Position numbers and translations under genes: made by a program. From Pseudomonas lurida (lineage in GTDB: Bacteria > Pseudomonadota > Gammaproteobacteria > Pseudomonadales > Pseudomonadaceae), in contig NZ_JAAMRE010000020.1 of NCBI RefSeq assembly GCF_013522705.1, positions 45,186-109,185 of the forward strand: 64,000 nt of DNA, written 5' to 3'. Within the stretch, counting starts at the first letter, position 1. Every line of letters starts with the position of its first letter. Of the stretch, positions 55,217 through 63,976 are shown one piece after another. The notes below the pieces were generated by a model. It was not told the DNA's origin, searched no databases, and saw nothing but the letters and a program-made list of their open reading frames with translations.

Positions 55217-55582
55217 GGTAATTCCAAGGCTGATGGAGAGTGTTCCCGGTCGCGGGTGATGACGCTGCATCCGAGATGCGTGTCTAGTTGTTCGCGATTG
55301 GCGGGATCACTAATTTGTATCTAGAAGTTAATTGTCTCTATAGAAGAGTGACGAGTTTCAGTTCGAAAATGTTCGAAAGCGTACTGTTTTACTTGAGCTT
55401 TCTAAAATCACTGTTGGGTGTGTATGAAGTTTCGTTAAGTCTTTTCTGTCGGGAAGTTCTGTAGGGCAAGTGGGTATTAATTGTCGGCTTGTATTGAAGC
55501 GTAGATATCGCTGGGCTATACCGAGCAGGTAATAACCGATGATGGTGCGTGCAGCGTTGCATTAACTTGGGTGGGTGCCTTT
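55217..55582. promoter_or_regulatory. AT-rich divergent promoter region, fimbriae / response regulator
   Basis: 366 bases without a gene, clearly richer in A+T (from about 55300 to 55500) than the flanking genes. It separates the divergent pilin and response-regulator genes. It holds two direct copies of GTTCGAAA ten bases apart at 55361 and 55371. AT-rich divergent regions of fimbrial loci are often bound by H-NS-like MvaT and by response regulators; that is inference here. Confidence 0.65.
55361..55380. repeat. Direct repeat GTTCGAAA(A/G), 10-bp period
   Basis: GTTCGAAAAT followed immediately by GTTCGAAAGC. One helical turn between copies suits a regulator dimer binding one DNA face. Each TTCGAA is itself palindromic. 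Confidence 0.7.
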
Positions 55583-56278
55583 ATGCCTGCAGCAGATTCC
55601 ACTCCTTATACGGTCATGTTGCTTGATGACCATGAAATGGTGCGGCAGGGCATCGAGTGGGGCCTGAGCCAAGCCGCCGACATCAAGGTGATCGGTTCCT
55701 TCGGGACAGGCAGGCAATTGCTCGAAGCGCTCGCCCGGCAGCCTGCGGACGTGGTGGTGATGGATTTTATCCTGGCACCCTCGGAAATCGACGGCCTGAA
55801 CCTGCTCCAGGCGCTCAATCGGCGCTTCAGTCAGTGCCGGCCGTTGATTGTGTGTTCGCACTACACGCCCGCGACGGTGGCGCTGTCGTTGAAGGCCGGT
55901 TGCTGGGGGATCCTCGGTAAAACTCAGAACCTGGCTGAGTTGACCACGGCTGTACGCACCGTCGCACAGGGCCGACTTTACTTGCAGCCGTGTATGGTGC
56001 CCGAACTGCAGGGCATGCAGTCGGTGTTGGAAGTGGCGAACAAGAGAGCGAATGCGGACTTTTGCGCGTCGGGTCGTTTGAATAACGGTCTTACGCCCAA
56101 AGAGCAGGAAGTATTGCGCTGTTTTCTGGATGGCATGTCCGTCAGTTCAATTGCCGCCAAGTTCTCACGCAGTGCAAGTACCATCAGCACACAAAAACAA
56201 TCGGCTTATCGAAAACTGGGGATAAGCAGCGACAGTGAGCTGTTCAAGTTTTCTCACCAGTTCGGTGAACCTGGATAG
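55583..56278 (+). CDS. Response regulator with LuxR-type HTH (RcsB/FimZ-like)
   Basis: 231 residues. Receiver domain (about 5-125): acidic pair in MLLDDHEMVR, phospho-acceptor Asp in VVVMDFILAPSE, Ser in IVCSHYTP and Lys in WGILGKTQ. C-terminal HTH (about 160-225): LTPKEQEVLRCFLDG, FSRSASTISTQKQSAYRKLG. No kinase gene is adjacent. Divergent from the fimbrial operon, which it may control. ATG 55583 chosen over GTG 55571. Confidence 0.88.
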   Translation: MPAADSTPYTVMLLDDHEMVRQGIEWGLSQAADIKVIGSFGTGRQLLEALARQPADVVVMDFILAPSEIDGLNLLQALNRRFSQCRPLIVCSHYTPATVALSLKAGCWGILGKTQNLAELTTAVRTVAQGRLYLQPCMVPELQGMQSVLEVANKRANADFCASGRLNNGLTPKEQEVLRCFLDGMSVSSIAAKFSRSASTISTQKQSAYRKLGISSDSELFKFSHQFGEPG

Positions 56279-56290
56279 CCACCCCAACGC

Positions 56291-56911
56291 TTAAATCCGA
56301 TCATCCAGATAACGCAGTGCCAGGCGCTCGGTGGCGTGCCGCGCCGGCGCCAGCAGATGCGGCGCCACCAGCATCATGATTTGGTACACCACCACGCGCA
56401 CTTCCCCTTCGCGGTCGAGAATGCGTTGGTAGTCCAGGGAAAACAGTAACGTCAGGGTGATCTGTTCCACCAGTTGCCCGAGTGCCTGCGTATCGCTGAC
56501 CAATTGCCCGCCCGCCTTCAAGCGTGCCAGCAGTGACGCCAGTGTGCGCTTGAGCGCCGTGAGCAGATTGCGAATGCCCTTGGCCAGCTTCGGCAGGCGC
56601 CCGGCCAGGTTCGACAGGTCCTGGAACAGGAACCGGTAATGGGCCATGCGTTCGATGATCAGGTGCAGGAACAGCCAGTAATCCTGAGGCTCCAGCTGCG
56701 CATCCGCCGGTGGGTCGAGCAGCGGCGCCAGTTCATTTTGAAAACGTTCGAACAACCCCAGTACCAACGGCTCCTTGCCGTGGAAGTGGTAATAGAGGTT
56801 GCCGGGACTGATCCCCATTTCATTGGCCACCTCCATGGTCGACACGTTGGGTTCACCCTTGTGGTTGAACAGTTGCAGAGCGCATTCAAGAATTCGATCG
56901 CGGGTCTTCAT
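56291..56911 (-). CDS. phaD: PhaD, TetR-family regulator of PHA genes
   Basis: 206 residues. N-terminal HTH (VSTMEVANEMGISPGNLYYH) followed by an all-helical ligand domain. In P. putida PhaD activates the phaC1 and phaI promoters, probably in response to a CoA intermediate. It is last in the leftward phaC1-phaZ-phaC2-phaD order and 12 bases from the stop of the convergent response regulator. Confidence 0.93.
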   Translation of the reverse strand: MKTRDRILECALQLFNHKGEPNVSTMEVANEMGISPGNLYYHFHGKEPLVLGLFERFQNELAPLLDPPADAQLEPQDYWLFLHLIIERMAHYRFLFQDLSNLAGRLPKLAKGIRNLLTALKRTLASLLARLKAGGQLVSDTQALGQLVEQITLTLLFSLDYQRILDREGEVRVVVYQIMMLVAPHLLAPARHATERLALRYLDDRI

Positions 56912-56937
56912 CCAGTCTTCTTAATCTGTCGTCGAGC

Positions 56938-58620
56938 TCAGCGCACCCGCACATAGGTGCCCGGCGCCGCTTCCATCGGTGGATAATTCTGGTTGCCCAG
57001 GGCGGTAAGGGTGTCGCGCTGCACGCCCGAACGTTGCTGTACCCAGTCCAGCCACTGCGGCCACCAGCTGCCTTCGACATGGTTGGCGTCGTAGTACCAG
57101 GCGCGTGGGTCGCTGCTCAGCCTGGGGTTTTCGACGTAATTGGCCTTGGGGTTGCCCGGCGGGTTAAGGATGCTCTGGATATGCCCGCTGTTGGACAGCA
57201 CGAAGCGGCGATCACCGCCCAGTAATTGCGTGGAGCGATACACCGCGTCCCACGGCGTGATGTGGTCGTTGATACCGGCCACGCTGAAGCTGTCCACGGT
57301 GACCTTCTGCAGGTCGATGGGCGTGCCGCACACTTCCAGGCCGCCTGGATGGCTGAGCGGGTTGTGCTTGAAAAAGTCCAGCAGGTCGCCGTGCAGCGCG
57401 GCGGGCAGGCGTGTGTTGTCGTTGTTCCAGTACAGGATGTCGAACGCCGGCGGTTCCTTGCCCAGCAAGTAATTGTTGATCCAGTAGTTCCAGATCAGGT
57501 CGTTGGGGCGCATCCAGGCAAACACCTTGGCCATGTCGCGCCCGTCCAGCACACCTTGTTGGTAGGACCGACGCTTGGCGGCTTCCAGGGTCTGTTCATC
57601 GGCGAACAGCGTGGCGGGGCTGTCGATCTGGCTGTCCAGCAGGCTCACCAGGTAGCTGGCGCTGGAGATACGCCGCAATTGGCGCTTGGCCTGCAGATGG
57701 CCTTGTAGCGCGGCGATGGTCAGGCCGCCGGCGCAGGCGCCCATCAGGTTGACCTCGCGCGCACCGCTGATGGCCCGGCAAACATTGAGCGCTTCTTCCA
57801 GCGCCGCCACGTAGGTCGACAGGCCCCATTCGCGATGCCGCACATCCGGGTTGCGCCAGCTCACGATAAACGTCTGCAGGCCGTTCTTGAGCGCGTACTG
57901 CACAAAGCTGTTGGCCGGGCTCAGGTCGAAAATGTAGTACTTGTTGATTTGCGGCGGCACGATCAGCAGCGGCCTGGCGTACTGTTTTTCGCTCATCGGT
58001 TTGTACTGGATCAGCTCCAGCAGCTCGTTGCGAAACACCACCGAGCCGGGCGTGGTGGCAACGGTCTTGCCGACTTCGAACGCGTGCTTGCTGACTTGGC
58101 GCGGCAGTCCATTGTTGTGCAGCAAGTCGTCGAACAGGTTGCTCACCCCGCGCACCACGCTGTTGCCGCCGGAGTTGAGCAGCTCTTTGACCGCCAGCGG
58201 ATTGAGCAAGGTGTTGGAGGGCGATACCGCATCGTTGAACAGCGACAGGGCAAAGTGCGCCCGCGCCCGGTCATCGTTGCCCAGGGTGCTGTCGTCGATC
58301 CAGTGCCGGGTCTGTTTCTGCCAGCTCAGGTACGCCTGCAGGCTGCGCCGATACAAGGGGTTGAGTTGCCAGGTGGGGTCGACGAAGCGGCCGTCGCGGG
58401 GGTTGGGCTCATGCACCGTCTCGCCGAGCAGGACGCGGCCCAGCTGGCCGCCCAGGGCGAGGGCGTGACGCGCAGTGTGCACCGGGTTACGCAGGCCATG
58501 AGCGGCCACGCTGCGCAGGGTCGACAGCAGGTCGCGGCCTCTCAGCCCGGTGATCGCATTTTGCGCATTGATGAACGCGGCAGGGGTGGGCGCCGGGTTC
58601 GTCACGGGTCTTTCTCGCAT
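56938..58620 (-). CDS. phaC2: Class II PHA synthase 2
   Basis: 560 residues. Polymerises medium-chain 3-hydroxyacyl-CoA at the granule. The lipase-like box MGACAGG carries Cys296; His follows in NSGHIQSILNPPGN and Asp in GINDHITPWDA. ATG 58620 chosen because AAGGAG precedes it; an open frame continues to 58641. Confidence 0.96.
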   Translation of the reverse strand: MRERPVTNPAPTPAAFINAQNAITGLRGRDLLSTLRSVAAHGLRNPVHTARHALALGGQLGRVLLGETVHEPNPRDGRFVDPTWQLNPLYRRSLQAYLSWQKQTRHWIDDSTLGNDDRARAHFALSLFNDAVSPSNTLLNPLAVKELLNSGGNSVVRGVSNLFDDLLHNNGLPRQVSKHAFEVGKTVATTPGSVVFRNELLELIQYKPMSEKQYARPLLIVPPQINKYYIFDLSPANSFVQYALKNGLQTFIVSWRNPDVRHREWGLSTYVAALEEALNVCRAISGAREVNLMGACAGGLTIAALQGHLQAKRQLRRISSASYLVSLLDSQIDSPATLFADEQTLEAAKRRSYQQGVLDGRDMAKVFAWMRPNDLIWNYWINNYLLGKEPPAFDILYWNNDNTRLPAALHGDLLDFFKHNPLSHPGGLEVCGTPIDLQKVTVDSFSVAGINDHITPWDAVYRSTQLLGGDRRFVLSNSGHIQSILNPPGNPKANYVENPRLSSDPRAWYYDANHVEGSWWPQWLDWVQQRSGVQRDTLTALGNQNYPPMEAAPGTYVRVR

Positions 58621-58696
58621 GAGCCAACACTCCTTCGTCAAACCATCAACAGGCAGGCCAAGTCAGAACCATAGTCGGTTCCTGGCAAGTTGCGCG

Positions 58697-58717
58697 GCGG
58701 TGTGGTCCTTACACCGC
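58697..58717 (-). other. Hairpin at the end of phaZ
   Basis: GCGGTGT (58697-58703) and ACACCGC (58711-58717), loop of seven. It spans the phaZ stop codon and precedes phaC2 by about 80 bases; no T-run. May tune phaC2 expression. Confidence 0.45.
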
Positions 58718-59554
58718 GGGTCGTGGGTGAATCACTGCGCGCAGGCGCTCCTCCTCCAGGAATTTCATGATGATCGGCGCCACCGCCTCTGCGCGGGTGA
58801 TCAGGAACAGGTGGCCGTCATCAATGATGTGCAGCTGCGCATTGGGAATGCGCCAGGCAAGCATGCGCATATTGATCAGTGGGATCAGCGGGTCGTCGTC
58901 CCCGGCCAGTACCAGGGTGGGCTGGCGGATCTTGTGCAGCCAATGGATGCTGGTCCAGCCCAGCCCCGCGAACAGTTGCCAGTAGTAGCCGAGCTTGCCG
59001 GCCGAACGCACTTTGCTGGCATGTTCGGCCGCCAGCTTGGCGTCGCGACGGAATGAGCCGCCGTAGATCATCGGCGCGATGCGCACCACATGAGACGGCT
59101 GGATATAGCGGCGCGGGCTCGCCATCAGCCACAGCACCTTCGGCTTGCCCGGTACCATGAAGGCGCCTGCGGCGGTCGCCGCCAGGATCAGCTTCTTGCA
59201 GCGCTCCGGGTAGTCATAGGCGAACTGCTGAGCCAGCGCGCCGCCCCAGGACACCCCGACTGCGTTTACCTGGCCGTAGTCGAGGTAATCGAGCATGCGC
59301 GAGGTGAGCTTGGCCAGGCCGGGGAAGCGGTAAGGCCGGCTGGGCGTCGAGGAGCCGCCCACCCCAGGAACGTCAAAGGCAATCACCTCCAGATCCGGGT
59401 CCAGGGCCTGGACGAACGGAAACACCAGCTCCAGGTTGGCGCCGATGCCGTTGAAGATCAGCAATGGCGTCAAGTGAGGCTTGCCCGGACGTACCGCCGT
59501 GCGGATGGTCTGGCCATCCAGGTCGATGGTACGAAAGATGAACGGTTGCGGCAT
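58709..59554 (-). CDS. phaZ: Intracellular PHA depolymerase
   Basis: 281 residues, alpha/beta hydrolase that releases 3-hydroxyalkanoates from stored PHA. GVSWGG holds Ser102; the other triad members lie in LAGDDDPLIP and DDGHLFL (about 221 and 248), positions as in P. putida PhaZ. Between the two synthase genes, as in other mcl-PHA producers. Confidence 0.96.
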   Translation of the reverse strand: MPQPFIFRTIDLDGQTIRTAVRPGKPHLTPLLIFNGIGANLELVFPFVQALDPDLEVIAFDVPGVGGSSTPSRPYRFPGLAKLTSRMLDYLDYGQVNAVGVSWGGALAQQFAYDYPERCKKLILAATAAGAFMVPGKPKVLWLMASPRRYIQPSHVVRIAPMIYGGSFRRDAKLAAEHASKVRSAGKLGYYWQLFAGLGWTSIHWLHKIRQPTLVLAGDDDPLIPLINMRMLAWRIPNAQLHIIDDGHLFLITRAEAVAPIIMKFLEEERLRAVIHPRPAV

Positions 59555-59580
59555 GGGGGAACCCTTAGGGTTAGAGGGGC

Positions 59581-59640
59581 AGCTTCAAGCTACAAGCCTC
59601 AAGCTGAACTCAATCGGCTCGAGGCTTGTAGCTTGAAGCT
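59581..59640. repeat. Perfect 20-bp inverted repeat between phaC1 and phaZ
   Basis: AGCTTCAAGCTACAAGCCTC (59581-59600) and its exact complement (59621-59640) flank 20 bases. The right arm touches the phaC1 stop codon (59639-59641). The hairpin may reduce read-through from phaC1 to phaZ. It shares the core CAAGCTACAAGCC with the element at 61965-62012. Confidence 0.9.
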
Positions 59641-61318
59641 AACGTTCATGCACATAGGTACCTGGCGCCGCTTCGGCTGCGGCGTACGTCTTGTTGCCTA
59701 ATACCGTTGGGGCCTTTTTCAGCTTGCCCGCCCGCTCCGCCTGCCATGCCTGCCAATGCAACCACCACGAATCGGTGTGCTTGGTGGCGTTTTCCTGCCA
59801 TTCCAGCGGCTTGCCTGCCAGGCCATCGCTGGTCTGGTAGCGCGCCTTGGGGTTGCCCGGCGGGTTGAGGATGCTCTGGATATGTCCGCTGCTGGACAGC
59901 ACGAACTCCACCTTGCCCCCAAACAACTGCGCCGATTTGTAGCACGACTGCCATGGGGTGATGTGGTCGTTGGTGCCGGCCAGGGAGTAGATATCGGCGG
60001 TCACTTGCTTGAGGTCGATCGGCGTGCCGCACACTTCCAGGGCGTTGGGGCGAACCAGCGGGTTGTTCTTGAACAACTCGATCAGGTCGCCGTGAAACGC
60101 CGCCGGCAGGCGCGTGGTGTCGTTGTTCCAGAACAGGATGTCGAACACCGGCGGCTCGTTACCCAGCAGGTAGTTGTTGACCCAGTAGTTCCAGATCAGG
60201 TCATTGGGGCGCATCCACGCGAACACCTTGGCCATGTCGCGGCCTTCCAGCACGCCGGCCTGATAGGAGTGACGCTTGGCCGCTTCCAGGGTCTGCTCGT
60301 CGACAAACAGCGCGACCTGGGTGTCCAGGGTGGTGTCCAGTACGCTTACCAGCAATGTCAGGGCGTTGACTTTCTTCTCGCCCAGCGCCGCGTAGTGGCC
60401 CAGCAGCGCAGTGCAGGTGATGCCGCCGGAGCAGGCGCCGAGCATGTTGATGTCCTTGCTGCCGGTGATCGCCGTGACCACATCGACGGCTTCCTTGAGC
60501 GCCTCGATATAGGTCGACAAGCCCCACTCGCGCTGGGCCTTGGTCGGGTTGCGCCAGCTGATGATGAAGGTCTGCTGGCCGTTGCGCAGGCAGAAGCGCG
60601 CCAGGCTTTTATCCGGACTCAAGTCGAATACATAGAATTTGTTGATCTGCGGCGGTACCACCAGCAGCGGGCGTTCGTGCACCTGCTCGGTGACGGGCTT
60701 GTACTGGATCAGCTCCAGCACATCGTTGCGAAACACCACCGCGCCTTCGGTGGTGCCCAGGCTCTTGCCCACTTCGAAGGCGCCCATATTGACCTGGCTC
60801 GGCATGCCACCGTTATGCACCATGTCCTTGGCCAGGTGGGACAGGCCGTCGAGCAGGCTCTTGCCGCCGGTTTCGAAGAAACGTTTGACCGCCGCCGGGT
60901 TGGCCGCGCTGTTGGTGGGCGCCATGGCTTCGGTCATCAGATTGATCACGAAGTGGCCGCGGCTGATGTCTTGTTCCGACAGGTTGCTGTCGCCGATCCA
61001 GTCGTGCAGTTCCTTGCGCCACGCCAGGTAGGTTTGCAAGTAACGTTTGTAGAGCGGGTTCTGGCTCCAGGCCGGATCGTGGAAGCGACGGTCATCGCTT
61101 TCCGGCGCCAGCGCCGATTTGCCGAACATCACGTTTTTCAGTTCCACGCCGAAATGGGCGACATGCTTGACGCTGTGCAACGGTTGCTTGATGGCTTGGG
61201 TCAGTACCATCTTCGCCGAGGCCAATAAATCCTTTTTGCGTAACGCGATGATCGGGTTCAACCCCAGGGTGTTTTCCGAGGCCTGGCGTTTCAAGTCATC
61301 GTTGTTCTTGTTACTCAT
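59639..61318 (-). CDS. phaC1: Class II PHA synthase 1
   Basis: 559 residues; principal medium-chain PHA synthase. LGACSGG with Cys296, Asp in GTNDHITPWQS and His in SSGHIQSILNPPGN; the N-terminus MSNKNNDDLKRQ is typical. About half identical to PhaC2 of this locus. First gene of the leftward pha unit, preceded by 249 non-coding bases that carry a sigma-54-like promoter. Confidence 0.97.
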   Translation of the reverse strand: MSNKNNDDLKRQASENTLGLNPIIALRKKDLLASAKMVLTQAIKQPLHSVKHVAHFGVELKNVMFGKSALAPESDDRRFHDPAWSQNPLYKRYLQTYLAWRKELHDWIGDSNLSEQDISRGHFVINLMTEAMAPTNSAANPAAVKRFFETGGKSLLDGLSHLAKDMVHNGGMPSQVNMGAFEVGKSLGTTEGAVVFRNDVLELIQYKPVTEQVHERPLLVVPPQINKFYVFDLSPDKSLARFCLRNGQQTFIISWRNPTKAQREWGLSTYIEALKEAVDVVTAITGSKDINMLGACSGGITCTALLGHYAALGEKKVNALTLLVSVLDTTLDTQVALFVDEQTLEAAKRHSYQAGVLEGRDMAKVFAWMRPNDLIWNYWVNNYLLGNEPPVFDILFWNNDTTRLPAAFHGDLIELFKNNPLVRPNALEVCGTPIDLKQVTADIYSLAGTNDHITPWQSCYKSAQLFGGKVEFVLSSSGHIQSILNPPGNPKARYQTSDGLAGKPLEWQENATKHTDSWWLHWQAWQAERAGKLKKAPTVLGNKTYAAAEAAPGTYVHER

Positions 61319-61434
61319 CTACGACGCTCCATTGTCCGAAAGACGAGTACCGGGTACCGCTGCGCACCAAGTTTCGATACACAACACAAGCCTGGTACTG
61401 CGACTCGGGTGACCGTTGATACCGCATCGTCAAA

Positions 61435-61450
61435 TGCAGGGAACTTGCCA
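61435..61450 (-). promoter_or_regulatory. Candidate sigma-54 promoter of phaC1
   Basis: Read on the minus strand the site is TGGCAAGTTCCCTGCA: GG and GC are ten bases apart, as RpoN needs. It overlaps an inverted repeat GGAACT-TGCC-AGTTCC (61440-61455). It would give a leader of about 105 bases before phaC1. RpoN dependence of mcl-PHA synthesis is reported for some pseudomonads. Confidence 0.5.
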
Positions 61451-61567
61451 GTTCCATTGGTTACCCGAGTTTAATTTTTTTCGCAAGCCGGCCAATCATT
61501 GGCCTATAGACAGGGCATTCAAGCAGATGGAATTAGAAAATGCCCTCTAAAGAGCAAGACGGCTGAC

Positions 61568-61945
61568 TTAGAGCATCAGGCGCACGACCGATTCACTCGG
61601 GTCGCGGGTTTTGCCGGCGGCCTTGAGTTCGGCGAGATAATCGGCCCACAACGTTTCCTGACGCGCGGCCAGTTGGTAGAGGTAGTCCCAGGTGAACAGC
61701 CCGCTGTCGTGACCGTCGTCGAAGGTCAATTTCAGTGCGTACTGGCCGGCGGGCTCGACCTTGATCAGCCGCACGTTCAGCTTGCCGAATTGCAGGATGG
61801 GTTTGCCGTGGCCCTGGACCTCGGCGGAAGGCGAGTGCACCCGCAGGAACTCGGCGGGCAACTGGTAGACCTCATCGGGGCCGTAGGTGAGGCCGAGGGT
61901 GTTGGAGGTTTTGTGCAAATTAACAGCGGTGGGGAATTTCGGCAT
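61568..61945 (-). CDS. DUF971 protein (gamma-butyrobetaine hydroxylase N-domain like)
   Basis: 125 residues of a small domain also found at the N-terminus of gamma-butyrobetaine dioxygenases. Seen here: LRVHSPSAEVQGHG, LTFDDGHDSGLFTWDYLYQL. It may bind metal through such residues; function unknown, perhaps linked to iron-sulfur or cofactor handling. It follows hslU and precedes phaC1, a conserved pseudomonad order. Confidence 0.88.
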   Translation of the reverse strand: MPKFPTAVNLHKTSNTLGLTYGPDEVYQLPAEFLRVHSPSAEVQGHGKPILQFGKLNVRLIKVEPAGQYALKLTFDDGHDSGLFTWDYLYQLAARQETLWADYLAELKAAGKTRDPSESVVRLML

Positions 61946-61964
61946 TGGGGACACCTTGGGCTGC

Positions 61965-62012
61965 AAGCTACAAGCCGCGAGTTGAATGTGCTCAACTCGC
62001 GGCTTGTAGCTT
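61965..62012. repeat. Perfect 21-bp inverted repeat between hslU and DUF971
   Basis: Arms AAGCTACAAGCCGCGAGTTG+A (61965-61985) and exact complement (61992-62012), with a six-base loop. Part of the arm recurs directly afterwards (GCTTGCGGCTTACAG to 62030), where it contains the hslU stop codon. Same family as the phaC1-phaZ element. Confidence 0.9.
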
Positions 62013-62024
62013 ACAGCTTGCGGC

Positions 62025-63362
62025 TTACAGAATGTACCGCGACAAGTCTTCGTTCTGCGCCAATTCGCCCAAGTGGCTGTTGACGTAGTCGACGTCGATT
62101 TTGATCGCTTCGCCATTCTGCAAGCCCGCCATGTCGCCGGCGCTGAAGGACACTTCTTCAAGCAGGCGCTCAAGCAGGGTGTGCAGGCGACGGGCACCGA
62201 TGTTCTCGGTCTTCTCGTTGACTTGCCAGGCGATCTCCGCCAGGCGCTTGATGCCATCGGCCTGGAACTCGATGCCCAGCCCTTCGGTTTTCAGCAACTC
62301 GCGGTATTGCTCGGTAAGCGAGGCGTGCGGCTCGCTGAGGATGCGCTCGAAGTCGCCCGGAGTCAGGGCCTTGAGCTCGACGCGAATCGGCAGGCGACCC
62401 TGCAGCTCCGGCACCAGATCGCTGGGCTTGCTCAGGTGGAACGCACCGGAAGCGATGAACAGGATGTGGTCGGTCTTGACCATGCCCAGCTTGGTATTGA
62501 CGGTGCAGCCTTCGATCAGCGGCAGCAGGTCGCGCTGTACGCCTTCACGGGACACATCGACGCCGCCGGAGTTGCCACGCTTGGCCACCTTGTCGATCTC
62601 GTCGATAAACACAATGCCATGCTGCTCGACCGCTTCGAGGGCCTTGGCCTTGAGTTCTTCTTCATTCACCAGGCGCCCGGCTTCCTCGTCGCGCACCAGC
62701 TTGAGCGCTTCCTTGACCTTGAGCTTGCGGCTCTTCTTCTTGCCCTTGCCCATGTTGGCGAACAGGTTCTGCAACTGGCTGGTCATTTCTTCCATGCCAG
62801 GCGGCGCGGAGATGTCGACGCCGGACACTTCGGCTACTTCGATTTCGATCTCCTTGTCATCCAACTGACCTTCGCGCAGACGCTTGCGGAACAGCTGGCG
62901 TGTGTTGGAATCCGACGCCGGTGCGGCGTCTTCATTGAAACCCATGCGCGCCGGTGGCAGCAGGGCGTCAAGAATGCGTTCCTCGGCGGCGTCTTCGGCG
63001 CGATGGCTGACCTTGGTCATCTCCTGCTCGCGCAGCATCTTCAGCGCGGCGTCGGCCAGATCGCGAATGATCGACTCGACGTCACGGCCCACATAGCCCA
63101 CTTCGGTGAACTTGGTGGCCTCGACCTTGATGAACGGGGCGTTGGCCAGTTTGGCCAGGCGCCGGGCGATTTCGGTTTTACCGACACCGGTGGGGCCGAT
63201 CATCAGGATGTTCTTGGGTGTTACTTCAACGCGCAATTCTTCGGGCAATTGCATCCGGCGCCAGCGGTTACGCAGTGCGATGGCAACGGCGCGCTTGGCA
63301 TCGTCCTGGCCGATGATATGGCGGTTGAGTTCATGGACGATTTCACGGGGAGTCATGGACAT
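62025..63362 (-). CDS. hslU: HslU, ATPase subunit of the HslVU protease
   Basis: AAA+ unfoldase that feeds HslV. 445 residues: Walker A MIGPTGVGKTEIAR, pore loop EVGYVGRDVES, Walker B IVFIDEIDKVA, an I-domain between about 110 and 240, and C-terminal SRYIL, which docks into HslV. ATG 63362 (MSMTPREIV) chosen; ATG 63356 is also near. 36 bases after hslV. Confidence 0.97.
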   Translation of the reverse strand: MSMTPREIVHELNRHIIGQDDAKRAVAIALRNRWRRMQLPEELRVEVTPKNILMIGPTGVGKTEIARRLAKLANAPFIKVEATKFTEVGYVGRDVESIIRDLADAALKMLREQEMTKVSHRAEDAAEERILDALLPPARMGFNEDAAPASDSNTRQLFRKRLREGQLDDKEIEIEVAEVSGVDISAPPGMEEMTSQLQNLFANMGKGKKKSRKLKVKEALKLVRDEEAGRLVNEEELKAKALEAVEQHGIVFIDEIDKVAKRGNSGGVDVSREGVQRDLLPLIEGCTVNTKLGMVKTDHILFIASGAFHLSKPSDLVPELQGRLPIRVELKALTPGDFERILSEPHASLTEQYRELLKTEGLGIEFQADGIKRLAEIAWQVNEKTENIGARRLHTLLERLLEEVSFSAGDMAGLQNGEAIKIDVDYVNSHLGELAQNEDLSRYIL

Positions 63363-63398
63363 AGTGTTTGGCGGCCTCAAGCGGAATAAGCCTACGGC

Positions 63399-63929
63399 TT
63401 ACTCGGCGAGGTCCTGCTCCTCAATGGTCTGGTTGTGGTTGGTGAACACGCAGATATCGCCGGCGATACCCAGGGCGGTCTCGACGATTTCCCGTGCCGA
63501 CAGGTCGGTTTTCTTCAACAGCGCACTGGCCGCGGCCTGGGCATAGCCCCCGCCGGAGCCCATGGCAATCAGGCCATGCTCGGGCTCGACCACATCGCCA
63601 TTGCCGGTAATGATCAGGGACGCGTCTTTGTTGGCGACGGCCAGCATGGCTTCCAGACGGCTGAGGGAGCGGTCGGTGCGCCATTCTTTGGCGAGCTCGA
63701 CGGCGGCGCGCACGAGGTGGCCCTGGTGTTTTTCCAGTTGGCCCTCGAAACGTTCAAAGAGGGTGAATGCGTCGGCAGTGGCACCGGCGAAACCGGCGAG
63801 CACCTGGCCGTGGTACAGGCGGCGCACTTTTTTCGCGTTGCCTTTCATCACGGTATTACCCAGGGAAACCTGGCCGTCGCCGCCCATGACGACTTTGCCG
63901 TGGCGACGTACTGAAACGATGGTGGTCAA
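63399..63929 (-). CDS. hslV: HslV, proteolytic subunit of the HslVU protease
   Basis: Threonine peptidase forming a double hexamer. 176 residues. The TTG at 63929 is the likely start because it places the catalytic threonines directly after the initiator (M-TTIVSVRRHGK); the GTG further upstream (63944) would bury them behind METLPL. GGAGA lies nine bases before TTG. GDGQVSLGNTVMKGNAKKVR and GAGATADAFTLFERFE-type segments match the family. Confidence 0.95.
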   Translation of the reverse strand: MTTIVSVRRHGKVVMGGDGQVSLGNTVMKGNAKKVRRLYHGQVLAGFAGATADAFTLFERFEGQLEKHQGHLVRAAVELAKEWRTDRSLSRLEAMLAVANKDASLIITGNGDVVEPEHGLIAMGSGGGYAQAAASALLKKTDLSAREIVETALGIAGDICVFTNHNQTIEEQDLAE

Positions 63930-63976
63930 GGGGAGAGTCTCCACGCAGCGGGGCGAAAATGCCCTGATGGAAACTC

